Shown here in pieces: positions 43,347 to 50,993 of a stretch of DNA of 64,000 nt. The translations under genes and the position numbers were made by a program. The stretch comes from Aestuariivivens marinum (GTDB taxonomy: Bacteria > Bacteroidota > Bacteroidia > Flavobacteriales > Flavobacteriaceae), in NCBI RefSeq assembly GCF_022662175.1, contig NZ_JAKMCR010000001.1, forward strand, positions 1,116,001 to 1,180,000, given 5' to 3'. The notes under the pieces are model-generated. The model was not told where the DNA came from. It made no database searches and saw only the letters and a program-made list of their open reading frames with translations. Within the stretch, counting starts at the first letter, position 1. Every line of letters starts with the position of its first letter.

Positions 43347-43787
43347 TTAAATACCTTCATCCATAAAACTATAATATCCTTGTGGTGTAATTATCAGGTT
43401 ATCTAAATAATTGATATCATGAAATTTGGCGACCTCTTTGATCTTTTTATAAATCTCTATATCTGGATTACTTGGATGTAGTTTACCACTCGGGTGGTTA
43501 TGAACTGTTATCATCGCCGTAGCACAGCTTTTTAGAGCCACAGAGAAGAGAACTCTGATATCTACCAATGTGGCAGTCATTCCGCCTTTAGATAGCGTAT
43601 ATAAGCCTAATGGAATATTGGAATTGTTAAGTAATAATACCTTGAACTCTTCCAGTAGTTCTATGGTATTGTTATTCCAACTAGATAAAATAACTTCAAA
43701 AGCTTTTTTACTGCTTGTAACTTTTAAGTTAGTGTTCATTTTTTTCGGGGAATAAAAAATCTGAATTTCTGCAATAGAACTTTTCAT
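43347..43787 (-). CDS. RadC-like JAB/JAMM domain protein
   Basis: A 146-aa protein with the RadC JAMM motif TVHNHPSGKLHPSNPDIEIYKK (metal-binding His, His, Asp) and the upstream LYTLSKGGMTATLVDIRVLFSVAL. It lacks the N-terminal HhH of long RadC proteins. Mobile elements of Bacteroidota commonly carry such a gene; its function is unsettled. It converges with dinB. A hairpin lies in its leader. Confidence 0.85.
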   Translation of the reverse strand: MKSSIAEIQIFYSPKKMNTNLKVTSSKKAFEVILSSWNNNTIELLEEFKVLLLNNSNIPLGLYTLSKGGMTATLVDIRVLFSVALKSCATAMITVHNHPSGKLHPSNPDIEIYKKIKEVAKFHDINYLDNLIITPQGYYSFMDEGI

Positions 43788-44390
43788 GATTAATAGAAAT
43801 TAAAAAAGGAACGCTTTCGCATTCCTTTGGTTAAACATAAATTAAATTGAATATTTCAAACTTTCCCCGGGTGAAAGACAAGAATAGTGTTGTAGATATT
43901 TTACATAATGTCGTTATAGCTTACAACTTGTTTGTACTATAACAGAACATTATGTAAACATAGCGAGTCTGGAAATTTTAAACCTTAATTATTTAATAAG
44001 TTCGTCCTTAATTATTAATAGGCTTCAAAAAAAGCACCTTATTTTGAGCCATATATGGTAGTAATTTTACGTCAAAAAATCACCAGATCACACAACTATT
44101 GTGAATTTAAGGCAAAGTAGCGACCCTAATTTTGCCATATAATAATGGAATAGGAGAAGGCATCAAGCGTCAAATTTGCCGGATTGGGTACCAAGCGAGA
44201 GCACACGAGAAAGATTTTTTTAATTAATGACTTCAAAAAGACTCTCTTTTTTGTGTTTTTCAAACAAGCCCGCGTACACCAAAAATTGAAATGACGTAGG
44301 GCCTTTTATAGTAGTAGCTAACAGTAGGCTATATTCTTTTAAAATTTTTTTGTATTTTTTTTGAAGTGTTAATTAATTATAGTTACACGG
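43788..44390. other. Non-coding region with two hairpins
   Basis: 603 bp without a convincing gene, in the middle of the island. Hairpin 1 at 43805-43828 (AAAGGAA / TTCCTTT with an inner GC pair) is about 18 bp upstream of the RadC-like start. Hairpin 2 at 43901-43957 has arms TTACATAATGTCGTTATAG and its near-complement CTATAACAGAACATTATGTAA with a 17-nt loop. CTTTC / GAAAG also flank CCCGGGT at 43861-43877. It may be a structured RNA, an origin or a recombination site; no claim can be made. Confidence 0.5.
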
Positions 44391-44792
44391 TTAGAGCATT
44401 TTAACATCGTAATACGTTGCAAAACTTTTGTAGCGTAAAAGTAATCTGAAGTTTCCATCAGTTTTTTTTCGTATTTGAAGCATACATTCGTCTCCTGAAT
44501 TATTAACACAGTTAATATAAAGAACATTAAAATTGTCATAATATTCATCAGCTTGAAAATCGATAAAATCGTAAATGAATTTTTTCTCCCCGTAAATAAT
44601 GACTCTTTGATCCTTAATATTAAAAACTATTAAATCATTGCATTCTACTTCTTCTGTCCATTCATCCCAATTCCCTTGTTCATCAATTAAAGCAGCAGAA
44701 TTAGTTAATGCTCTAAACTTAATTACGTCTTGTGCAAATCCTAAGTTCAAGCCGCATAGTATCAAAAGAATCTGTAATAATTTCATTTTCAA
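44391..44792 (-). CDS. Small secreted protein of unknown function
   Basis: A 133-aa protein with a signal peptide (cleavage near GFAQ). The mature part is beta-rich with two cysteines in LYINCVNNSGDECMLQI that could pair. Not recognised. Last of three adjacent genes for exported proteins on the same strand (9 bp after the previous one). Confidence 0.6.
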   Translation of the reverse strand: MKMKLLQILLILCGLNLGFAQDVIKFRALTNSAALIDEQGNWDEWTEEVECNDLIVFNIKDQRVIIYGEKKFIYDFIDFQADEYYDNFNVLYINCVNNSGDECMLQIRKKTDGNFRLLLRYKSFATYYDVKML

Positions 44793-44801
44793 TCTTTTTT
44801 A

Positions 44802-45269
44802 TTAAAACATATCACCGTCTTTTACATCCACTCCTAATAACTGAAATAAATGAATGTATGCTTTTTTGAATTTAAGAATCATGGATTGACTGCAATTAAA
44901 TGATATACTGATACCATATTGTCTAATGTTTTTTACTTCACCAATTATTTCAAAATTTTTGTCAAGGGTATAATAAAGCACCATTGTTCCACCATGTTTT
45001 AGATTCAAATTCAAATTTTGCCATGAACCCTCACTGCTTTTAACACTGACAGATCTTACATCCTCAGGTGTAATTTCATTTACAAATGAAACTAATTCTC
45101 CCGCATCCCTTACTGAAATCAATAGAAGGGTATTAGTGTCTTTATAGTATTGTACCTGCTCCCTTCCATCAGAGTTCCGGGTAATCCAGTCAATGGTATC
45201 TTCCAAAGATTGTGAGAATCCTAAATTTCCAATTAGGACAATGCAAAAAATAAAGAATAATTTTTTCAT
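44802..45269 (-). CDS. Small secreted protein of unknown function
   Basis: A 155-aa protein with a signal peptide (cleavage near GFSQ). The mature domain starts SLEDTIDWITRNSDG and ends with a helix KFKKAYIHLFQLLG, a plan similar to the neighbour at 45273-45782 (LQESLNYIESELDG ... RLIRAFEHSIKLC). The two may be diverged copies of one domain. It starts 3 bp after that gene's stop, so the two are co-transcribed. Confidence 0.65.
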   Translation of the reverse strand: MKKLFFIFCIVLIGNLGFSQSLEDTIDWITRNSDGREQVQYYKDTNTLLLISVRDAGELVSFVNEITPEDVRSVSVKSSEGSWQNLNLNLKHGGTMVLYYTLDKNFEIIGEVKNIRQYGISISFNCSQSMILKFKKAYIHLFQLLGVDVKDGDMF

Positions 45270-45272
45270 GAT

Positions 45273-45782
45273 TTATTGTTCAAAATATTTTTTTCCAATT
45301 TTTTCATTGCAGAGTTTTATTGAATGTTCAAATGCTCTTATAAGACGATCTTCTTGTTCCGGTCTAAAATAAAGCATGACTTCATTTTTATTTCTAATTT
45401 CATACTTAACAACATTTGATTCAATAGGAATCACAGTACTTTCATTGCTTTCATTTGATAAGGAAATCCTAATTTCCAGGTTTCCAGAATATCCGTTTGC
45501 GTACGTAGCTTCCATTAAATTAAACTTTTGTATTTCTTTAAAAGACTTCTCACCATTATAGTAGAAAGTATAGATATATTCACATTCACACTTCTCATAA
45601 TCTAATATATTGAAAGATATATTTTGGATTTCTTTGCTACCCCTGGAATCTCTGTAAAAAAAGATTGCATGGCCATCGAGTTCTGATTCAATATAGTTTA
45701 GAGATTCTTGAAGTGTAGGTTCCTCTTGACATGATGTAAGAGCCAATGATAAGACCAGAAATGAATTAAATAATCTTTTCAT
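45273..45782 (-). CDS. Small lipoprotein of unknown function
   Basis: A 169-aa protein with lipobox LTSC (about residue 18). The mature part opens LQESLNYIESELDG and contains a CECEY segment, beta strands and a C-terminal helix (DRLIRAFEHSIKLC). First of the three exported-protein genes. Its upstream region carries the palindrome at 45829-45848, shared with the divergent XRE gene. Confidence 0.65.
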   Translation of the reverse strand: MKRLFNSFLVLSLALTSCQEEPTLQESLNYIESELDGHAIFFYRDSRGSKEIQNISFNILDYEKCECEYIYTFYYNGEKSFKEIQKFNLMEATYANGYSGNLEIRISLSNESNESTVIPIESNVVKYEIRNKNEVMLYFRPEQEDRLIRAFEHSIKLCNEKIGKKYFEQ

Positions 45783-45828
45783 TTTTAAAGTATTAAGTTA
45801 GGGGTAAGTTCTTTTCAAAGGTATTAAA

Positions 45829-45848
45829 TTATGGCACATATGCCATAA
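45829..45848. promoter_or_regulatory. Palindromic operator candidate
   Basis: TTATGGCA-CATA-TGCCATAA, a perfect dyad with 8-bp arms, lies between the divergent lipoprotein and XRE genes (47 bp and 33 bp from their starts). It is a good candidate binding site for the small XRE protein. Confidence 0.6.
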
Positions 45849-45880
45849 CATTTCAATAGGATAGTCACGACATTTAAATC

Positions 45881-46126
45881 GTGGCTTATTCTGAAGAAGA
45901 AATAGATTTCATTATAAAGTTTGGAGCTAATTTGAGAAAATTTAGAGAGTCCAAAGAAATGAGCATGGAAGATTTGGCTAATGCATGTGATATGGAGTAT
46001 TCTCTAATAAGTCGTATCGAAAGAGGTAAAATTAATACAAAGATCTCTACTACTAATGCTTTAGCTAAAGGATTAAAAGTTCCATTGAAAGAGTTGTTTG
46101 ATTTTAATAAGACAAACAATTTATAG
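45881..46126 (+). CDS. Small XRE-family regulator
   Basis: An 81-aa single-domain HTH protein: LRKFRESKEMSMEDLANACDMEYSLISRIERGKIN, with nothing beyond the HTH. It resembles controller (C) proteins and small phage-type repressors. The start is GTG at 45881. Being divergent from the secreted-protein trio with a palindrome between, it probably regulates those genes and itself. Confidence 0.82.
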   Translation: MAYSEEEIDFIIKFGANLRKFRESKEMSMEDLANACDMEYSLISRIERGKINTKISTTNALAKGLKVPLKELFDFNKTNNL

Positions 46127-46340
46127 CCATATGTCTAAAAAGACAAGAGTAGTAATGTTTATAGTAGTTTGTATAAGCTAATATATATGGCCAATGGTAT
46201 GACTATTGTATAACCAGAATATAACCGTTAATAGTCATATTTATGGACATAGTTTTGGATACATACATGTTTTAATGAATTGTTCTGTTTTATAGTGGAT
46301 TAAGGCAAATTTGGTCACATAGGTATACATGATGTATGCA

Positions 46341-47540
46341 TTATTGTTTAAGTGCTATAATTTGATTTTGAATTTCCTTTTGGCTTTCTTTTTCCAATTT
46401 TTTGTATTCATCTGGGTAATCTCTTTTAAAATATCTGACGCGTTGTTTAATTGTACTTTCTGAAATGCCTGTGGCATCGTTAGCTTTTCCGTAGGATCCA
46501 TAAAATATATAGTAACAAGCAGCTAACAATTTGTTTTCGTAATTGGGCTCTTTTATTTTGTATTCGTTTAGAGCTTTATACTCTGAACATAAGTTGTAGC
46601 AGCAATGTTTTACAAACCCTTCTGCATCTTTAAGAATAGTTGTGCATATAACATTATTCTTGCCATATATAATAGCGTCGTTACGAGTTTTTAGCTGTTT
46701 GATATAAACTTTATTTTCGTCTTTAGAATTTACAGAATTGATACCTATAATGGCATCGGCTAATTGAGCTATTTTACTTGATCCACCAAGACTATCAGTA
46801 GTTAATGGAAGTGTTCTGTCTATTTTTGGAGTATGAGCTACTATTAACACTGTATATCCCTCATGCCTTACTATATTGAATAGCGGTTCCATGAAATTAA
46901 TAGCATTTTGACCTTTTTCAAGGTCATATCCAATTTTTGACATATTGTCAATTATGATAAATTTCGCATTGACATTTTGAGCTTCAATTTTTATTAAATC
47001 AAATATCTCCTGGGGGTTACCCTTTAGATATTTTCCTCTATCAACTTTTGATATAAATAGGTTTTCCGGAATTGATTTATTACCAATTCTACTGTAAAGT
47101 TGTGCATTAGATAATTCAAAATCAAAATAAACAGTGGTTACTTTGCCAATTTCATTTTTAAGTATTACATCATTTCCTAAATCCAAATCAATTCCCTTGG
47201 CGGAAGCAATAGCGATCTGCATTGCCAAAATTGTTTTTCCCAAGCCTGTTGGCGAGAACATTACAATTTGTTCATTTTCGTAGATCAGATCACCCATTAG
47301 TTTTTTTGGTTTAGGCTCGGCTTTACATGCTTCTATAAATTGTTTAAAACTTTTGGTTTTAAAGGGTTGTTTATTATTAATACTTTTAATGTTGGATGCC
47401 AGTGGACTGGGATCGTTTGGAATAGAAGTTTTGGGAGTTACATTGCTATTCTTTTCATGAATAGCTTTTAGGTTCTTGATATTGTTCTTTATTGAGCCAC
47501 TTGAATTTGAATTTAGAGGCATTTTAGAAATAGAATCCAT
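46341..47540 (-). CDS. RepA/DnaB-like AAA ATPase of the island
   Basis: A 399-aa protein with a RecA-fold ATPase of the RepA/AAA_25 type: Walker A FSPTGLGKTILAMQIA, Walker B AKFIIIDNMSKIG, then a C-terminal segment GKANDATGISESTIKQRVRYFKRDYPDEY that looks like an HTH. It may unwind DNA for replication of the excised circle. It lies 4 bp after the Xis-like gene and belongs to the int-linked core. Confidence 0.78.
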   Translation of the reverse strand: MDSISKMPLNSNSSGSIKNNIKNLKAIHEKNSNVTPKTSIPNDPSPLASNIKSINNKQPFKTKSFKQFIEACKAEPKPKKLMGDLIYENEQIVMFSPTGLGKTILAMQIAIASAKGIDLDLGNDVILKNEIGKVTTVYFDFELSNAQLYSRIGNKSIPENLFISKVDRGKYLKGNPQEIFDLIKIEAQNVNAKFIIIDNMSKIGYDLEKGQNAINFMEPLFNIVRHEGYTVLIVAHTPKIDRTLPLTTDSLGGSSKIAQLADAIIGINSVNSKDENKVYIKQLKTRNDAIIYGKNNVICTTILKDAEGFVKHCCYNLCSEYKALNEYKIKEPNYENKLLAACYYIFYGSYGKANDATGISESTIKQRVRYFKRDYPDEYKKLEKESQKEIQNQIIALKQ

Positions 47541-47544
47541 AACC

Positions 47545-47826
47545 CTATTTTATTTGTATTAATAATTTTTCCAATTCACTTCTTTTATAATAGACTCTTC
47601 CGGATCCTGGCACTCCATAGCTTACTATTTTTCCTCTTTTGGTCCAGTTGTGTACAGAGCTAATATCAATCTTAAACATCTCTGCAACCTCATGGCGCGT
47701 GAGATATTCTTCAGGTTCTTTGGGTTGGAAGTTCTTTTTTAAATCGTCTAATTTTGTGTTTACACCATTTACTATTGCGTCTTGTAATTGTTCGGGTGTG
47801 ATTTCAATAAGCTGTAAAGATTTCAT
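47545..47826 (-). CDS. HTH_17 excisionase-like protein
   Basis: A 93-aa protein from the ATG at 47826 (a longer frame starts with TTG at 47856). Winged helix: YLTRHEVAEMFKIDISSVHNWTKRGKIVSYGVPGSGRVYYKRSELEKLL. Proteins of this type beside a tyrosine integrase often act as recombination directionality factors; that role here is inference. Overall plan as in 37100-37399. Confidence 0.82.
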   Translation of the reverse strand: MKSLQLIEITPEQLQDAIVNGVNTKLDDLKKNFQPKEPEEYLTRHEVAEMFKIDISSVHNWTKRGKIVSYGVPGSGRVYYKRSELEKLLIQIK

Positions 47827-47915
47827 AGTTGAACGTTTTTTGAATTTGTTCAACAATATTAAATCTCTTTACTTGGTACTATTGTTGGTACTCGTACCAA
47901 ATTCGTACCGTTTTC

Positions 47916-48767
47916 TTAATTAGCTTTAAATGAATTGATTAGGTTGGAAAATTTTATGGATAATCTAATATCATTGTTTTTACAATAATTATAGACCAAT
48001 AAAAGTTTTTCATTTTTAGAAAAAATATTCTTATCACTGACTATTGTGTTATTCATACTTTCACTGATATACGGTCTATAACTTTTCCAATTATCTTGAA
48101 ATTTTTGTTTTGCTATTTGAGTAGCATTATTATTAAAACGAGACTTCAAATCATCAATTTCTCCTGTTGCGAAAAGCAACGCTACCTTAAACCATTTATA
48201 GGTTAAATATCTTTCATCATTTACATTGGGCTTATTAGACTTTCGTAGCTCTTGAAGAAACAATTTCAGCTCCTCCACAATACTATTTTTAATCACTTCT
48301 TCAAATTGATGCTGAATTAATTGTATTTCTGAATATGTTATATTGTCAAGATGCTTAAACTTTTCTTGACCAGAATATTCCAAATTAGCCATTAACTCTA
48401 ATTCGGTATATAAAATTTCAAAAAGCATATTGTTATGAGATTCATTTGATTCCCAATGAGTGACATTAGGATTCTCTGTATGCCAAAGTAAAAGCTCTTC
48501 TTTAGTTGTGTCGAATTCTTTCAGCCACGATTCAATTTTTGTGAAGTCTACTTCCTCCGGATAACCAAGTTTTTTTAAATCATGTATTAAACTGTCTAAT
48601 GTCGCTTCATAATTGTATTGATCTAAAATTGGTTTTAAGTGTATTATTTCACTTTTAATATCTTCTTTTAAATTATTTAAAGTTTGAAATATCTCGATAA
48701 CAGATCTATTTAATCTATTCGCTTTTAAAATGTAGCTTTTGAATTCGTCGAATTTAGACTTATTCAT
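47916..48767 (-). CDS. Hypothetical protein, integrase-adjacent
   Basis: A 283-aa helical, charged protein without recognised domains, signal peptide or membrane segment. It overlaps the 3' end of the integrase gene by 8 bp, so it is translated from the same mRNA. Such integrase-linked genes are frequent in Bacteroidota islands and mostly uncharacterised. Confidence 0.6.
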   Translation of the reverse strand: MNKSKFDEFKSYILKANRLNRSVIEIFQTLNNLKEDIKSEIIHLKPILDQYNYEATLDSLIHDLKKLGYPEEVDFTKIESWLKEFDTTKEELLLWHTENPNVTHWESNESHNNMLFEILYTELELMANLEYSGQEKFKHLDNITYSEIQLIQHQFEEVIKNSIVEELKLFLQELRKSNKPNVNDERYLTYKWFKVALLFATGEIDDLKSRFNNNATQIAKQKFQDNWKSYRPYISESMNNTIVSDKNIFSKNEKLLLVYNYCKNNDIRLSIKFSNLINSFKAN

Positions 48768-50088
48768 TATTTAGTTTCTTTAAATTATTTTCATTTCTTA
48801 TTACTTGGAAATTGCCTTCTTCGGGATTCTTTGGTTCTAAATTATCGTAGAATTTCAAGAATGACTCAACATGACTGTCGTCGGTCTGATTTATATAAGA
48901 GAGAAATGTAGATTCTTTCTTGTGATTAGTAACACGCATAAGTAATGGTGTTGGAATTTTACCGTAATGATTTGAGGCAAAAGATCGTCTTCCAATATGT
49001 GTACTTAAATACTTGTACTTTGGGCGCATTTTTTTAACACCTCTCTTCGTTTTTTTATCTTGAAGCCTCCCAAGAACCATTTCATCTAACCCAGCAATTT
49101 TTCCGATTTCTTTAAAATGTTTATTTAGTTTTTGAGTCGAAACGTGATAGGGAAGTCCTTCTAAATATATTTCCTGAACTTTGGGTAAAACAGGTATGAT
49201 AACGGGTTTATTTCCCTTCTGTTGTTTGATTTTAATTATATAACCTTCGCCATACTTTTCAAAATTATTTGCTTTTATTCTATCGGTTAGATCTTTTCCT
49301 CTCTGCCCAGTGTAACAGGCTAATATCAACCATTTGCGAGCATTGATATGAGCTTCATTAATTAATTTGGCTTTTTCAATTTTTTCAATCTCGTCAAAGT
49401 TTAATATTATTACATCCATGTCATCATCATATGCTGATACTTGTATAGTTTTAATACTATCAAGGTCTATAGACACTTCTATTCCTTGACTTCGTGCTTC
49501 TTTACAAACGGATTTCAAATCTCTTAACTTTACTAATGCGTATGTTGATGCATAATCCTGCTCATCAATTAGCCATTTTTTAAAGCTGTTGAAGACATTT
49601 TTGTTCAATTCTTTGACTTTATAATGCTTTCTACCTTGGAACTCGTTAAAAAGCTGTAATAGGCGCTTGTAGGCATTAACTCTACTTTGACCTAACCCAA
49701 TGCCCCCTTTTGCATTAATTCGCAAATGCGCATTGTCAACGATGTTTTGTATTAAATCTGTAATCAATTCACTTTGATGATTTATAGATATTCTTTTAAA
49801 GTGAAGGTCAATCTGATATAAAAGCCAGTCTCCATCAACTACTTCTCCATCAGCATTCGCATCATTTAGTTTATCAAGAATTACAGTACGCAGTTTACGA
49901 AGCTTTGAAATTAACCCCTTGTTGCTTGTCTCATTTTGTTTTGGCAGGCCAGAGGTTGTACTCCATCTTTTGTAGTCTATAAATAGCCCAGTTTTCCGTT
50001 TGATAGACTTTGATTTATTTATCGATAGCCTCATATAAATGGGTGAATTCTCGGATTTACTTTGTAGCAAGTATTTAATTGTAGCCAT
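48760..50088 (-). CDS. Tyrosine site-specific integrase
   Basis: A 442-aa phage-integrase-family recombinase. An N-terminal arm-binding region and SAM-like core-binding domain precede the catalytic domain with Arg in ACYTGQRGKDL, His-x-x-Arg in STHIGRRSFA, His in VTNHKKEST and nucleophile Tyr in TFLSYINQT. It lies about 190 bp from attR with arm-type repeats between. It should act on the 26-bp core in tRNA-Asp. An alternative catalytic form is not suggested, since all residues are present. Confidence 0.93.
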   Translation of the reverse strand: MATIKYLLQSKSENSPIYMRLSINKSKSIKRKTGLFIDYKRWSTTSGLPKQNETSNKGLISKLRKLRTVILDKLNDANADGEVVDGDWLLYQIDLHFKRISINHQSELITDLIQNIVDNAHLRINAKGGIGLGQSRVNAYKRLLQLFNEFQGRKHYKVKELNKNVFNSFKKWLIDEQDYASTYALVKLRDLKSVCKEARSQGIEVSIDLDSIKTIQVSAYDDDMDVIILNFDEIEKIEKAKLINEAHINARKWLILACYTGQRGKDLTDRIKANNFEKYGEGYIIKIKQQKGNKPVIIPVLPKVQEIYLEGLPYHVSTQKLNKHFKEIGKIAGLDEMVLGRLQDKKTKRGVKKMRPKYKYLSTHIGRRSFASNHYGKIPTPLLMRVTNHKKESTFLSYINQTDDSHVESFLKFYDNLEPKNPEEGNFQVIRNENNLKKLNNE

Positions 50089-50127
50089 AATAAAAATGAT
50101 TGTTTAAAATTAATGATAATAATTAGC

Positions 50128-50147
50128 TTAGTCAGCATTTAGTCAGC
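50128..50147 (+). repeat. Right integrase arm-type site pair
   Basis: Identical to 22882-22901: two copies of TTAGTCAGC at an 11-bp period, 40 bp upstream of the integrase start and 134 bp from attR. Confidence 0.75.
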
Positions 50148-50281
50148 CAAATTTCGATTTGGTTAAATTTTGTTAGATTAAATTAAATCTCGGAAAACTG
50201 TTATAAAACGTGTAATTACTTGATATCATTAATGTGATATAGAAATGACAAGGGTTGTCTCCCATCTGTAAATTGAATTGG

Positions 50282-50307
50282 TCGAGTCCCGTCCAGACCG
50301 CAAGATT
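50282..50307 (+). repeat. attR, right 26-bp direct repeat
   Basis: Perfect copy of the tRNA-Asp 3' end (TCGAGTCCCGTCCAGACC ... CAAGATT) outside a tRNA gene. The sequence beyond it is the former tRNA-Asp flank. Confidence 0.95.
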
Positions 50308-50315
50308 GCAAGGAA

Positions 50316-50342
50316 GCTTCAACGCAAGTTGAGGCTTTTTTT
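50316..50342 (+). terminator. Displaced original tRNA-Asp terminator
   Basis: GCTTCAAC pairs with GTTGAGGC (one G:T) around GCAA and runs into seven T. Before island insertion this would have ended tRNA-Asp. A similar hairpin recurs at 53817-53842. Confidence 0.8.
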
Positions 50343-50355
50343 GGCAGTTAAAAGA

Positions 50356-50464
50356 AGTTGTGTTGTTTGATAAGCCTTAGGGTTTATCAAAAGGTTTATG
50401 TAGTTAAACCAATGGAAAGCTTTCCTTTTTTCTTTACAGAAAATTGGGATGCTTTTTTGTTTTG
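50356..50464 (+). repeat. Hairpin-rich tRNA-flank module, copy 2
   Basis: GTTGTGTTG, hairpin 1 TTTGATAA / TTTATCAAA, hairpin 2 (50393-50410, GGTTTATGTAGTTAAACC), GGAAAGCTTTCC (50414-50425), then a T-run and AAAATTGGGATGC. It is nearly identical to copy 3 over most of its length. The 530 bp from here to the next gene show no convincing coding sequence. Confidence 0.75.
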
Positions 50465-50993
50465 GGATAATATTAAAATAAGTATATCCTTAGGTGCCCT
50501 AAAAATTTCTTGAATAAGGCTTATCTCTTAATCCATTTATATGGTGAATTAAATAAGCTTTAATGCAGTAACTAAATTAAAATTATCATCAATATATGGT
50601 AGTGTAATTGTACCTGTTATATCTTTTGTTTAAGAGCGACACACTGGGTTATTTCTAATAGAGTATTAAAGACCTGTCAGGAATTTAAGCGTTTACATCA
50701 TTACTATATTTCTACTGTTTCGACAATCAATGGACTAATTTAGATATTAAGGATAATGTTGGATTAATTGTTTTGCATAGGATGCTAATGATTTCATTAA
50801 TTTAAACGGGATGATTTTTGATATAACATGGTTTTATAGCTACAAGTATTCTAAGAAAGCGAAGTGGATCAATCCTTAAAAAATGTAAAAACCATAAAGT
50901 TTCCTTTCCTAAAGTCAAGAGAGGCATTAAAAGTAGAAAGACTGCACGGTAGTGTGGTCTTTTTTCATGTAAACAAAGCGGTTATTATTTTAA

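Larger units (their letters stand above)
22715..50307. mobile_element. Integrated genomic island in tRNA-Asp
   Basis: About 27.6 kb between perfect 26-bp direct repeats (22715-22740 and 50282-50307), with a tyrosine integrase next to the right end, an Xis-like HTH protein, a RepA-like ATPase and matched arm-type repeats inside both ends. The cargo is type I restriction, McrBC, TIR, RES, kinase, SRA-Gre, SRAP, repressor and mutagenesis polymerases. No relaxase, coupling protein or type IV secretion gene is seen, so it is integrative but not self-transmissible on this evidence. Confidence 0.93.

Noticed and set aside
43901-43957. oriT or plasmid origin
   Set aside because: An inverted repeat alone is not enough; no relaxase or iterons are visible, so it is listed only as a structured non-coding region.
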